NCBI RefSeq assembly: GCF_019399895.1
Contig: NC_091879.1
Location: 3,613,001 to 3,677,000, forward strand
Source of the DNA: Cardiocondyla obscurior
Taxonomy: Eukaryota; Arthropoda; Insecta; Hymenoptera; Formicidae
DNA length: 64,000 nucleotides
Direction of reading: 5' to 3'
In this document: positions 24,661 to 36,500 of the stretch, in pieces
How the letters are laid out: the number at the start of each line of letters is the position of its first letter
How positions within the stretch are numbered: the stretch's first letter is position 1
Made by a program: the position numbers and the translations under genes
The notes under the pieces: model-generated
What the model was told of the DNA's origin: nothing
Databases searched by the model: none
What the model saw: only the letters and a program-made list of their open reading frames with translations

Positions 24661-26377
24661 CATTTATTTTATTACATTATCATACCAACTAGGCGCTCGA
24701 TAAGTGGGACTTTAAAGCGACGGTTCTCAAATCGTTGCGCGAAACTTTCGCGACTTTTGCCGATGGGCGATCCTCTCTCCATCCCTTTGCCGTCGAATAT
24801 TTCACTTCTGCGAAAATTTCGATACTTTAATCTTTGATCGAAGCCGGCCGAGTCTCGCGTTAAGTAAAAACGTTGTATAAAAATAAAAACGGGTTACATC
24901 TCGCCTCCTCTCTTTTTCTGCGTTAATAAGTAAAGAGAAAAAAAAAATAAAAGAAAAAAAAAATTACATCGCGAGCAGACAATTAAACATTTTAATGACC
25001 TGGTCATAGTTATTATGTATTAAAAGTGCCTTGTAATTGTTAAAAAAATTATTTTGCACAATGCAAAGATCTCGAACGATAGATGAAGCCTTTCTACCGC
25101 TGCAACAGTAAAAAAAGAAAATTATTCCAAACATCGTTTGGGGAAATGTAAATCCGCTGCGGACGGTTAATCAGGGAAAAATTAAAAAATGTGACCCATT
25201 ATTATTTCCTTCTGCCGCGGCGCCAATTATTCCGGGGGATCATTACAATCTTTATTTAAAATTCCCGTCGCGGTGCCCGGATGCAAGTGTCGTTTCGCGC
25301 TTTAACCAATTAGCTTCTCATTAAGTCTGAGCACCGACTCGATTAAATCAGCGGCCAATTCTGACAAATTTTTCCACGCGCTTTTTCGACGAGGATTGAT
25401 ATGGAAAAATTTGCGAATCCCACCGGCCAGATGGTGTGCCGCGTATTGCCGGCGGCTTGGAATGGTGTGCGCGGCCGAAACCGCGCTGCTTCAATTATAT
25501 CATAAACGGAATTTGATGCAACGCATTTTGTTTGAATATTAAATCGTGCATCGGGCCGCACGAGCCGTTCGTTAAGTAGAATTAAAACGGGGAAGCGACA
25601 CGGCACGGAGAAAGAGAGAGAGAGAGAACATTGTGCGATTTAACGACCATCGATTATCAACGCGAGTTTAAATTGAGCGCGAATACAATTATCCTAGTGG
25701 ATTTTACAATCTCGTTAGACATATCCTTTTCACTGGGCACGCGACCGATTTAATTTCACACAAACATTCGGATAATATTTCTCCTTTGCGCTGATGATCC
25801 TCCCAGGCGACAATGTTTCGTAATTTCGGTGATAAATAAATTTCTCTGACCGAAATTTCTGCTTTGACGAAAGTAAAGCTATTAACAAAAATATGCACTT
25901 TTTTTTATGGCGAAAATAAAATATATATATTTTATAAAACAGAGAGAAGAAGGAGAGAGAATCGAGATAGAGATATTGCGTAAATCTACTCCATGATTTT
26001 ATTGCATTATCATAAATTATATTATTTTATGCACTAAGGAAAGATTATTTTATAGAAACAATTTTTTAACAACGTATCGTTTTAGTCATAATAATCCGTG
26101 CGCATTAATTGATTCATTAATTAAAAGATAAAAATAAAATGTGTTATTAATAAAGTGGAATAGTTTAAAAAAAAATTATGTTTGTAGAACAGCAAGTTAA
26201 ATAATCCGATTGAATTAATTTTGTGGTAATCTGCTTGATTAATCAGCGCTTAAAACAAATGCGCTATGTATTACAGAGGTAAAGGTTTAATATTTGTATT
26301 TAATATTTTAGCGGATAATACTTTAAGTGAGCTTGAAGAGATATATATACGTATATTTGACAATTAGAAATTAATTA

Positions 26378-26854
26378 GAAAACAAAATCATCGTGTGTCA
26401 AGTAACAAGTAATAATACAATTGTTACATTTAACAAATTTTATTTTATTATAAAAGAAGAAAAAAAAAAAGAGTAAGGAAAGAGGTAAGGAAAGTCGATT
26501 AGGTTGAAGAAACGAATCCCATTTCCGTTTGTGGATATTCGAGATGAAGTAGCTGTCCTCCTGGTTGAGGACGAAGACGGACCATAATCCTGGGAAATAC
26601 GTGAGGCGGAAGTCTGATTTCTTAAATAGAACTCCAAGACTCGCGGGTCCTGGATGAAAAATTCGCCGAGATCTTCTTGGGGTGGCTACCCCGTAAACAG
26701 CTATATACTCCAGATGGACGAGATATGGACTTACGGAGCAACCTGAAAAATTGTTCCCTCTCTTCTGAATTCTACGAACCTTACGGCTTGCGAAAAAAAA
26801 TATCCCTCGTTGACAAATATTTATATATAAAAAGGAAAAAAAAAGATAAGTAGC
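26378..26854 (-). other. Long stop-free frame without ATG, unknown
   Basis: Reading leftwards from 26,854, 159 codons pass without a stop until TAA at 26,375-26,377. The central part (about 26,480-26,790) is less AT-rich than its flanks and reads like protein, for example GCSVSPYLVHLEYIAVYG and FRLTYFPGLWSVFVLNQ. No ATG occurs in the frame, and both ends of the open stretch run into low-complexity T-rich sequence. I recognise no family. It may be an internal exon, a fossil insertion or chance. Confidence 0.25.
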
Positions 26855-29615
26855 TTAGATTTAAATAATAATAATTAAAACATTTCTATTATAATTTTTT
26901 TTTAATTTTTTTATCAAATAAATATGCAAGTTTAAAATTATAATTTTATCACAAAAATTGATATTTTATATTTTGTAAAAGCATAGGTATATACTAAAAT
27001 TTTTAACATGAAAAATTTTCTGAGATCAAAGTTTCGACGGTCAGAACAGGCCGTCGGACCATTTTTATCTTCGCTCCCTTCGAACCTCGTCCTTCCTCTT
27101 TTCTAAAATCAATAGGTACGTCGCCGTTCGTTAATGTAATTTGCAATTGCGAAGCGATTATATAATGCATATTATAAATCGTGATGGAACGCTATTATTA
27201 ATGCGAGCAATCGTGTATTATCAATAGGTGTAATCATTAATAAATAACATGCGGATGTCGATTTCCATTTCTTGCGTTTGATAATTCGGTCAAAAATTTT
27301 ATTGCTAACGCTTTCATAAAGAAACGTTTGCAAATTGAATTCCATGATTAACGTAATTACGCGTGCGGCATATGCCGTAATAATTACTTTATAAAAATAG
27401 ATTATTCTTTAACAATTTCGCCGTAGTCATATTTGAGTCTGCCCGGCAGATATTTCTCATGGAAATACAATCCCTTTACCAGTCAGGACGATGTCGTTAC
27501 AATTATCTGTCCAATTATTTTCTTTCCACTCAAGCAACGTTTGCTCGCTGCGTGCCGGCTTGCCATCCGCAAAGCCACACGAGTCGTTCAGTGAACTGGG
27601 AGGGCGATGCCTTTGTCTCTTTCGCGAATTAATTTCAAGGGCGAGGATCTTTTATAGCGGGCGAGCCTTACCTCTGCGAACCTCAATTTATGCTTAAACA
27701 AGGAGCATCTTCGCATAACTTAGCGTTGCGTGAAACGCGATGTCAAAGGGAGGAAGTTCCTCTTTCGGAAGGACCTGCAGACTTATTGACTGTGCTTTAA
27801 AGACGCGAACGAATAGCAGGAGAAAGGGTCGGTGCAAAGAAAAAGATTCAAAAAATCTTTACAAAGACGCGCAAATTTTGCCGAAATTTCTATTGAATTA
27901 AATAAATAAAAAATATAGAAAATATTTTTTTAATTATTAATAAATTAATTAATGTCACTGGTAGATTAATAAAATTAATCTATTTTTTTTTTTTTTTACT
28001 TGATATGCACGTCTTTATTTAGTACTAATATTGGAGAATTATAAAGTTACGATAATTTTAAGTTTATACTCTCGAGGCATCAAGCGAGCCAAACGAGAGA
28101 ACGTGCGACGAGTTAAGCTGCGAGAAATCTTGGTAGCGAGACTCGAGCCAGAGTGTTTGAAAAGTAACAAAAGTTCATAGTTAACACGAAGATGTTTAAA
28201 ATCAAAAATACATTCTTACTCACTATGCACTTCTGTTACGAACGTTTTTAGAGTCTCTCGTCACCGAGGAACGTCGGGATTAATACGAATTTATCATTTT
28301 AAATTTCTCAATTACTTACATGATCGCGTAATTAAATTATCGTTTTTATTTAATTGAAATTGAGGGTGAACATTATTTATTTTACTGTTAATATATCTTT
28401 TTTTTTTAAACAATGAATACGATTTTACGTACATATCTCACGTGGTATTTTAAATGTTTCTGGTACATAGTTAGCGTACAAAGTAATAAAATTAAGCCGA
28501 CACTTGCTTACGTGACACAAAGTTAGCTAAACGAGAGAAACTATCTTCATCGCGAAAAAGCGACAACAATAATTCAATTTGATTTAACACGGTTTTTTTA
28601 AAGAAAAAAAAATAGTTCAGCTAATAAAAGAAATAAAATAGATATTATTTTATATAATAGATTGGTATAATTTTCATCCAAATCGATAACTTAGAAGATA
28701 AAATAATTTTTTATTACAAATTTAATTTAAATTAATTAATATATAGCTATTTTTTATCAAGTCTTTGTCGAGCACTTCAATATTGTTAAATCAATAAATT
28801 AATATTTAGTTGATAACGACGAAATCATCGAGAGTAATCTTCTATCGGAACAGAAACGTTCTACTTCGTTGAACTGTCGTTGTCGCTTATCTTGTCGTGA
28901 TAAAAATTACCCCCAATAAAAAAATGTAATATACTTGAATTTTTTTATACAAGCATTTCTACCAAAAAATTACGTTATGTACACTATTGCGTATCTTGAT
29001 TCCGGTTAAACTATTCTTGTTTCTCATCGCTCGTCGATAGTTAAGGAAATGGGGTTGAAACTAATATCGGAGATAGGGATGAAGGTATGGACAGATGGTA
29101 ATTCATCGAAACACGAGCACTGAACAAGATATTTTTAAGCAATAAAATAAACAGTAATTTATGAAACATATTATTACAGATAGAAGTAATAAGAACAATT
29201 TTATATTAAAATAAAATATAGGTCTTTTAATAATTATATAGGTATAATGGTGAAAGGATGATTTATCGATTAAAAGTATATAAGTACTGATTATTTATTA
29301 CAAGTAAAACAAAAAAAAGATACTGCTCAAAATGACAGCACATTTTTAAATTTGATCGATATCAATATAATTTGAACAGACCTTAAAATAATTAAAATAA
29401 TAATCGAACCTTTCCTATTCGGATCGATTTTGTAATTTGCATAAGTGCGAATAACTAATGCAATTGATAAAATTACAAGAATTATCATTTTTTTTTTCAA
29501 GCATTAATACCAATGTAATTTTATTATTTCACATTACGACACATTTACAGTAAAACAGACATTTGATGTACTGACGCGGAGTAAGAGTTTGTGAATTGGG
29601 CACTGACAAGCCGTC

Positions 29616-31626
29616 ATGAAGAACATTCAAGCAGCTTTGTTACCACTTACTATTACAATGTTCTTGTGCGGATTTGCAGTATTTCCATTTCATTATTCTC
29701 AAAGTTGTCTGAAATTTTATATAAATAATTGTTACGTTTTCTACATTTTGATATCATGGTTGGTGTTCGTCTGCATCGTCTTAAAAACGAGAACGTTCCT
29801 TCTTAACCATCAGCTTGATTTTCCTACAATAATTTTTCCTGCTATTTTTTTTGCAATGTTAAGTCTACCGATTAGTATATATTTTAATAAGGTACGGTGA
29901 TTTAGTCAAATTTTGCAAGTAACCAAGTCGTGAATTTTATAATTTATTTTATGCATTCCATTACGTAAACTACCTCTGCATTATTTTCTTTTAGACAATA
30001 CAAATTAATTGTAATAAAAAGAAAAACTAGTATTTAAAAAAATATTTTAAACATGATAACGTTTCTAATTTGATTCTTTTATTATTCGTATTGTCTTTAA
30101 GATATAATCCTCTTTTTTTCTTTATTCTAATTCACGATATATTTTCAGAAATTCAACAACTGTTTGGTTAAACTACACGTTTTGAACAACACGTTAGAGA
30201 AACTTGGGATATCAAACAATTATGCGAAATTGCGGATACAAACTACGGGGTTAGTTATCGGCTGGATTGTTTTGAGACTTGTAACAGATTCAACAGACGG
30301 CTTGTGGTATCTTAAACACTTTCATACTTTTACAAAGGCTATAATATTACCATTCATTATTAACCATGCCGGTCACATCAACATGTTGTACGATTTTGTA
30401 TATATGTTGCTGTTAAGGTTTGTAATAATATTGCTAAGTAATAAATATGTTTTAATATAAAACGAAATTACAATAAATTGAACAGATCATGTAACTATTT
30501 GTATTTAATTGCAGCTATGTGAAATCTCAATTTGAGCGTATTAACAAGTATATTCAAGAATTAAAAGAGCAGTCGAAGGAGGAAAAAGTGAAATACGCGT
30601 GGACAATTTCTACTTCACCATCGATTCATCAAGATATAACTAACAAGGAAACACGTGAAGAAAAGATATGGATTTTAATGTAAGTGTAACAGGCAGAATA
30701 ATCACACATTACAGCAGTTTTTAATATCTATTTATTATTCTTCTTACAGTAATAAATTAAAAATGTATAAAAGAAGATTTTTTTAAATATTATTCTCCAT
30801 TCGCATTAAAGGCTTTGTAATAATAGTTTGAAAACTATTATATCAAAATTAATTTAAATTAAATGTTACAGGCACATACATTTCGAACTATGTTCGATTT
30901 CATATGATTTGAACACGGTATTTGGATGGCAAATGGCGAGTCATGTGGTTGCATTTCACATTTTCACAGTCCACGTTATTTACAATCTTTACATTATAAT
31001 TGTGGAGATATATACAAAATGCTATGATAGAATAGTGGATGTTTATTGCATGTGCTTTTGGATCATAGTCAGCATCACGAAAATGGTTGTTTTTAATTAC
31101 ATTTGCGAGGAAGTTTGTACTAAGGTAAAAAAAAAAAAGATATACTATATTTACGCGCATACATTTTAATCTAAATAGATATGTAGATATTAAAAAAATA
31201 TTCTTATTAATATTAGGCAAATGAAACGAAAATGTTTTTAAACAAATTGACAATTGGTACTTTTGACGTGGAAGCTCGTCAAACGGTAAGCGACAACTTT
31301 CTTTTTTTTTTATTTTTAATGTACATTTGCGTAAATGTTAAATGTTTATAATTATATAATTTTTTACAGATCATGCAATTTATATTTCAAATATTGAGAA
31401 AACCATTAAAAATTTCTGGGCTCGGACTCTTTTACTTCGGTTTTAAATTCCTCTTTGAGGTTTGTAATTACTTTTCGATGCATATTAAATTAAAAAAAAA
31501 ATATATTCAAGTTTGAACATGTCAGAAGTGAAACTATAAAATTTTAATTTTTTTCAGTGTGGAAACTTTATTGCGATGATCGTAGTATTTGTGATACAAT
31601 CGCCTCCAAAATACTCCTATATTTAA
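29616..31626 (+). CDS. Insect gustatory receptor (7tm_7 family), complete, seven exons
   Basis: Exons are 29616-29891, 30149-30417, 30515-30679, 30872-31124, 31217-31285, 31370-31459 and 31558-31626. All introns are GT-AG and in phase, giving 396 aa, a normal length for the family. The N-terminus MKNIQAALLPLTITMFLCGF resembles those of ant gustatory receptors. Several hydrophobic segments follow, with an intracellular charged segment (KSQFERINKYIQELKEQ) in the middle, and short final exons separated by phase-0 introns as is typical of insect Grs. Family knowledge: these are ligand-gated cation channels in the dendrites of taste neurons, with an intracellular N-terminus. Oddity: the usual TM7 signature TYhhhhhQF is degenerate, reading MIVVFVIQS. 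A possible polyadenylation signal AATAAA lies at 31,727-31,732. Subfamily and ligand cannot be inferred. Confidence 0.9.
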
Positions 31627-32099
31627 TTAACGAGGAATAACTATAAATTAAAAAAAATATCATTTCTTTTACCTAATCGAACGTTTTATTAATTTTAATT
31701 TCCAGTCAAATTTTTAATTAAAAACTAATAAAAAAAAATGCATGTATATCTCATATGTAATCCAATAATATTTTTAAATATATATTATAACATTACAGTT
31801 GTAATAAATATGTATCCGCCGATTACGAATTCGTGATACATTAGAAGTGAATATTCGGCGTAATATTCAATATAATATTTCACGTAGTATTCGACTTTAT
31901 AAATTCTTTTGCAGTGTTTTGACCTTTGTAAGTGTAAGCTACGTATTTACATGACGTAAATCGCGGTCGGCGATACAGTAAAAAGCACATGTGGCCTTGC
32001 CGCGGCGACGGCGGCTGGCGTACGAAACTTCCCCCACTCTCGGCCGCCGAATGGTGGGAGGTGTAGTAGGCCGCGTTCCCTCTCAGTCCTCTGTGACCG
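31627..32099 (+). other. Gr 3' UTR and spacer
   Basis: AT-rich 3' UTR of the gustatory receptor, including AATAAA at 31,727-31,732, gives way at about 31.95 kb to a CpG-rich segment that leads into the duplicated-exon region. No coding feature was seen. Confidence 0.5.
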
Positions 32100-32272
32100 G
32101 TGCTCCGCAATATACCTATTGAAGGTGTAATTAATATTCTCTGTAGTGTTCGGCGCACAAGTTCTTTCGTAATACTTTTAAATTTCGTAGAGACGGGAAA
32201 AGTTGTTGAACTTCCAGGCGCGAGAGGCGCCACGTGCGCACGTGTCGCTGTATCCAGAACTTCCGATCGCGG

Positions 32273-32529
32273 CCATCTTCCTTCCATTTCCCTTCCGACT
32301 ACGGACCCAGCTGGTGATGAAGCAAGAGGTGTCTTCTTCGTACCGGGAAATCAGCTCGATCTCGACCAACGACGGTGGCATTCGGGGCAAGGCGACTTCT
32401 CCTATCCAAGCTCTATGTGTGGCGAGCACGGGAGACGAACGACTTCCTCTGCAAGGTAAGTTAATACGCTAATTAATGCTCGGCTTCTCTTCGTCGTTCG
32501 CGTAATCGCAGAGCGACAGGATTCGGGTC
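32273..32529 (+). repeat. Tandem duplication, copy 1
   Basis: About 255 bases starting near CCATCTTCCTTCCAT are repeated 379 bases downstream. Identity is above 90 percent by eye and covers both the putative exon end and about 70 bases of the following intron, including the donor GTAAGTTAATACGC and the downstream AATTAATGCTCGGCTTCTC. Confidence 0.85.
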
Positions 32530-32651
32530 CACGTCGATTGACCTTCAAGCCAGATGATCGGCGATTAATCCGCGATGCTGCGTTAATTATAGAGATGGCG
32601 CCTACTGCCGGCCACGGAACTCATCCACGGAATAATACGACGGGGTTTTTT

Positions 32652-32908
32652 CCATCTTCCTTCCATGTCTCTTCCGACTACGGACCCAGCTGGTGACGAA
32701 GCGGGAGGTGTCTTCTTCGTACCGGGAAATCAGCTCGATCTCGACCAACGACGGTGGCATCCGGCGCAAATCGCCTTCTCCTATCCAAGCTCTATGTGTG
32801 GCGAGCACGGGAGATCAACTACTTTCTCTGCAAGGTAAGTTAATACGCGAATTAATGCTCGGCTTCTCCTCGTCGCTCGCGTAACCGCATTGCGACAGAT
32901 TCGGGCCC
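32652..32908 (+). repeat. Tandem duplication, copy 2
   Basis: Second copy of the cassette at 32,273-32,529. Exon-like and intron-like parts diverge to a similar degree (about 12 changes in 165 bases against about 6 in 65), so no selection on the exon part is visible. The donor site is preserved. This copy has ACG where copy 1 has the in-frame ATG. Confidence 0.85.
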
Positions 32909-33227
32909 GGGCCTTTACTCGCGTCGTGGAATAATTATATTTTTAATAGAATTTTCGTGGAACTCGATTTTTTTTTTTATTACATTTTTATCAAATAATT
33001 TATACAACTGCAGAATTACGTACTTGATTAATCAGGCAATACTTTCTTTTCTTACTTTCAGATGCAGAGGAGAGACTGGAACGTTGTCGTTGCCGTTTTG
33101 CAGTGACTAAACTACAGCCAGTTCGTCGAAATTTCCTTCCGGGAGTGTCGTATATATAATAGTAGTTTTGTCGCGCGATATTATTTTATTCGGGGACGTT
33201 TGGCGTGTCGCGAGTGTTATGTGCATC

Positions 33228-33282
33228 GAAGGAGGACCTGACGAAACTTGAAGGAGGACTTGACGAAACCTGAAGGAGGACC
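33228..33282 (+). repeat. 22-bp tandem repeat in the 33-kb exon
   Basis: Two full copies and one half copy of GAAGGAGGACCTGACGAAAC plus two bases occur in a row within the putative exon 33,062-33,348. They lie after the stop of the candidate frame and are followed by a GAGGAGGAGGCC-type purine-rich stretch. Confidence 0.8.
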
Positions 33283-33589
33283 ATCCAACATCCTGAGAGG
33301 AGGAGGAGGCCTCGGAGAGGCATCTAGCTTCAGCGGAGCAACCCGAAGGTAAAAATAATTCTTTTCTTTATGATACATAATTACTAGCTTTGTTATTTTA
33401 ATAATAAATAATTTTATTTTAAATTATTTCATTCAGAAAATAATTAAAGACGCGTAAAGTTCTTTTTTTTATTCGTACAAATTATTATTTTTTTTTTCTT
33501 TACTTTTTTAATATATCTACATTAATATTTTTATTTCTTTTTTTACAGAATGATCAACGCTGCAGAACTCCGCTGCTGCGCATCAATCG

Positions 33590-36500
33590 GTGAGTGGCAT
33601 ACTACTTTTTTATAACGTAGATCGACATTTCGGGTGGGAAAAATCATGCTGTCCGGAAAATAAAATTAACACCCGCGGCGTAAAATGAAAGAACATTGTT
33701 CGGGAATTATCGTTAAAGTAAACGGGCATAAAGATTTTACTATTTAAAGTACCTATGTACAAATAATATATTTATATAACCTTCTTCGTTCCCTGATATA
33801 TCTCGATTTAAAAAACGATATACGGAAGTTTCATCGTTGGAAGTAGCCAATATTCTCCCGCAATAATTCTACAAACTAACACTCGCGAAAACCTATCATA
33901 TTTTAAGCCACAGGGCGTTCACCTCGACCATCACGCCGAGCCCAAAGTAGATCAGCCGCGTTCCTTTCCAATTTAGAACTCGAGATTTTCCAAAACTAAA
34001 AAGACAATTATTATTACCAATCTTCTTTCTCTTTTCTTTACGGAAATCGCGCTTGAAAGATCGTTTTAGCAGAGCCCGAAAAGCCAGCCCTGGTTCTCTC
34101 GCGGAAAATATTGTTTCCCCTTCTTCGTTTTCCACCTACGTCGCTTCGGCTCACTTTCTCACAGACACACAGACGTACGCGCACATACGCGCGCGTTCTC
34201 TTCCACCCCAGGAACCTCACCCCTGCTAGGTTATCCCTGCCACCCCTGCAGGCTGCTGCGGTCCGCTGAATGGCCGAAAGTGGGGAAGTCCCTTTTAGCT
34301 GCCCACGCAATCAATAGCAAGGCCTGCCGCTTCTACTGAATGGACTTGGCGCCTCCGCCGTACCCCTCGTCCGCCCTAACCCCCCTCCTCCATATTGATT
34401 ACTACGTCGAGGGTGGGATGACGCGAGGGCATGCGGGGTGCCGCTCTATCGACCGGGCCAGCTGTATTACTGTTCATTCATAAATTTTCGGTTTTCACTC
34501 GCTATGTTACTGCTGGTTAGCGCCGCGAGGAAGCTCGAACGGGCTCGGCGAGTTGTTTTGCGAGCGCGCCGGAGCACGCTTAAAACATTTAATTACCCGC
34601 GAGCTTTGTAATTAATTAACTTAGTTATAAATTTATAAGTATACCTGGGAGATGAAGCTTATATCCGAGACACTTTTCTCTGCCGTTTAAAATCAATCGA
34701 GAGGAGAGATAATTATTTTTAATACTTAATAATAATAAAATTTGGTGGGTGCTGTTAGAGTAATATTTCTTTTTTTTTTAAGCTAATTTTTTATTTAGAA
34801 AAACGGAACTGAGAATAATAAAAGAAGTCGATTAGGGTTTAGTTAACGATTTTAATTAACATTCGCATGAAAATGTGTATACAGCTTATTTATGGTATTA
34901 TGCACACGCGTCTCGTGGTCGATACGCATACGGAGAGAACGGTTTGTTGCAACGGTGCGAGATGCGAGAGCGGCCATTTTCCATCGTGGCATTTACAGAG
35001 CAGTCGGGCGTGCAGTTAGGGACGTGTAGTAACGAACGCGTGAATGGAATCGAGGAGTAGCTCGCGGCATTCAAAAGCTACAAACTCCGTGCTGATTTAG
35101 CTCTGGCTTCAAGCCCCCCCGGTCCATTAACTTTCCTTGATCCTCGCCGCCGATTTCGATCGGTCGGGCAGGCTTCCCTACCGGGGATCTTTTACTTTTA
35201 ATTTAGTTTATCTCTCAGTACCATTCGCAAAACGTTTGCTTTACGTTTAATATCGGCTTTCGGAGAAAACTTCTCTCTCCGGTACCGTTCGAAGAATCAA
35301 CCGCGGGGCCCCAGCCTTCTCCGAGTTTCGACGGGACGGTCTTTCGCTCTAAGCCGCGGAATTACGCGTCTCGCGGAAATGACTGCGTAATCCGTCTTGG
35401 ATTTGTACAGCTTGGCGGAATATTTGAAACGTTAAAATTGGTATATATACGTAATAAAATAAAACGGGAGATAGGTATAAAGAAAAAAAAAAAAAAAGTG
35501 AAATAGATATAAACTCGCGAGGGCGGACCCTTCGAGATATTCCGTTCACGCGGAACCGTTTTCGCCGATACGTTGATCCTTCGTTCGGAATTATTGACAC
35601 GATCATGACCATAGGTTGGTTTTCGGAATCTTGTAGGTGGATATCATGTGGCAGCGTGGATTTAGAAGAGGGTTGTAAAAGATATCGTAGCGGAGCGAAG
35701 AGAGAGAGAGAGATTTACGATGTTACCGAGCGTAATAAAGCGCTTAAGGGTACGTTGCGAGAGAAGATACTCGTGTCGAGAAGATTTCTATTTGTCAAAA
35801 AGAGGAAGTCGGGGGCGTAGAAGAGTTAATAAACGTAAATATAAATTTGTTCGGGCAAACAGAAATTATTAAACGCCTCCCCTCCCGCGGAATGTCTTAA
35901 ATTTCGTGCTCGGTACCCGTTTCCTGATTTTCTGCAGAGCGAAACGATTATTCGCAAAAGGTGCTGCGCACATTACGCCACGGACTAATCGACGGAGAAT
36001 AGTTCCGCGGCTTTATTTCGTTACCTAATTCCCAGCTCGCGCTTGCCCAATTTCTAGACGGCATACGTCTAAATAATTCTGTACCGCCACGAAATATTTA
36101 ATCCCGTTTTCCCAGCGATAGATCCCGCGGAACACGTTTATAGGAAATTACGCGCGCAATCTCAAGTGATAATAATATCGTACGAAGTATTATTAGATTT
36201 TCTAATACGATAGCAGTGTAATGGCCGCTGTAGCTGGCGGACTAGAACGTCCGTTCTCCGCAGGCCGAAATCTAATTACGCGACGTATCGCCATCGCTTA
36301 AAAGGACAATCGCGAGATTCCGGAGAAAATTATACTCATATCTCTTCTTAACTCGCGCGCCCGACACCGCCGTGGGCGTGGAATTAATAAATTCCATTTA
36401 TTAAGACAATTCGCGGTGTCCGAGGGAATTCTTTTTTTTTATTTTTTTTATTTTTTTTCAGCGTACTATGCGCCGCGGCGACACGAATTTTCCCCGCCTG

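Larger units (their letters stand above)
22651..29615. other. Intergenic region between Hr51 and the gustatory receptor
   Basis: Mostly AT-rich, with a CpG/GC-rich island at about 24.06-24.66 kb and a moderately GC-rich patch with a long stop-free minus frame at 26.4-26.85 kb (both listed separately). No other credible exon was seen on either strand. Confidence 0.55.
32100..33589 (+). other. Candidate spliced transcript with a duplicated first exon, unknown function
   Basis: Splice signals on the plus strand suggest alternative first exons ending at 32,455 and 32,834 (each AAG|GTAAGT), an exon 33,062-33,348 (acceptor after TTACTTTCAG, donor GTAAAA) and an exon 33,549-33,589 (acceptor TTTACAG, donor GTGAGT). 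With the first exon copy, an ATG at about 32,318 opens a frame that continues across the splice into DAEERLERCRCRFAV and stops at 33,157-33,159, roughly 80 aa. The second copy joins in the same phase but has ACG at that ATG. Substitutions between copies show no codon-position bias, so translation is doubtful and a long non-coding RNA or a 5' UTR fits as well. I recognise no family. The donor at 33,590 implies further exons downstream. Confidence 0.35.

Noticed and set aside
31880..32287. 135-aa minus-strand ORF starting with ATG beside the duplicated exon
   Set aside because: Antisense to the better-supported spliced region, extends into AT-rich DNA and shows no family feature.
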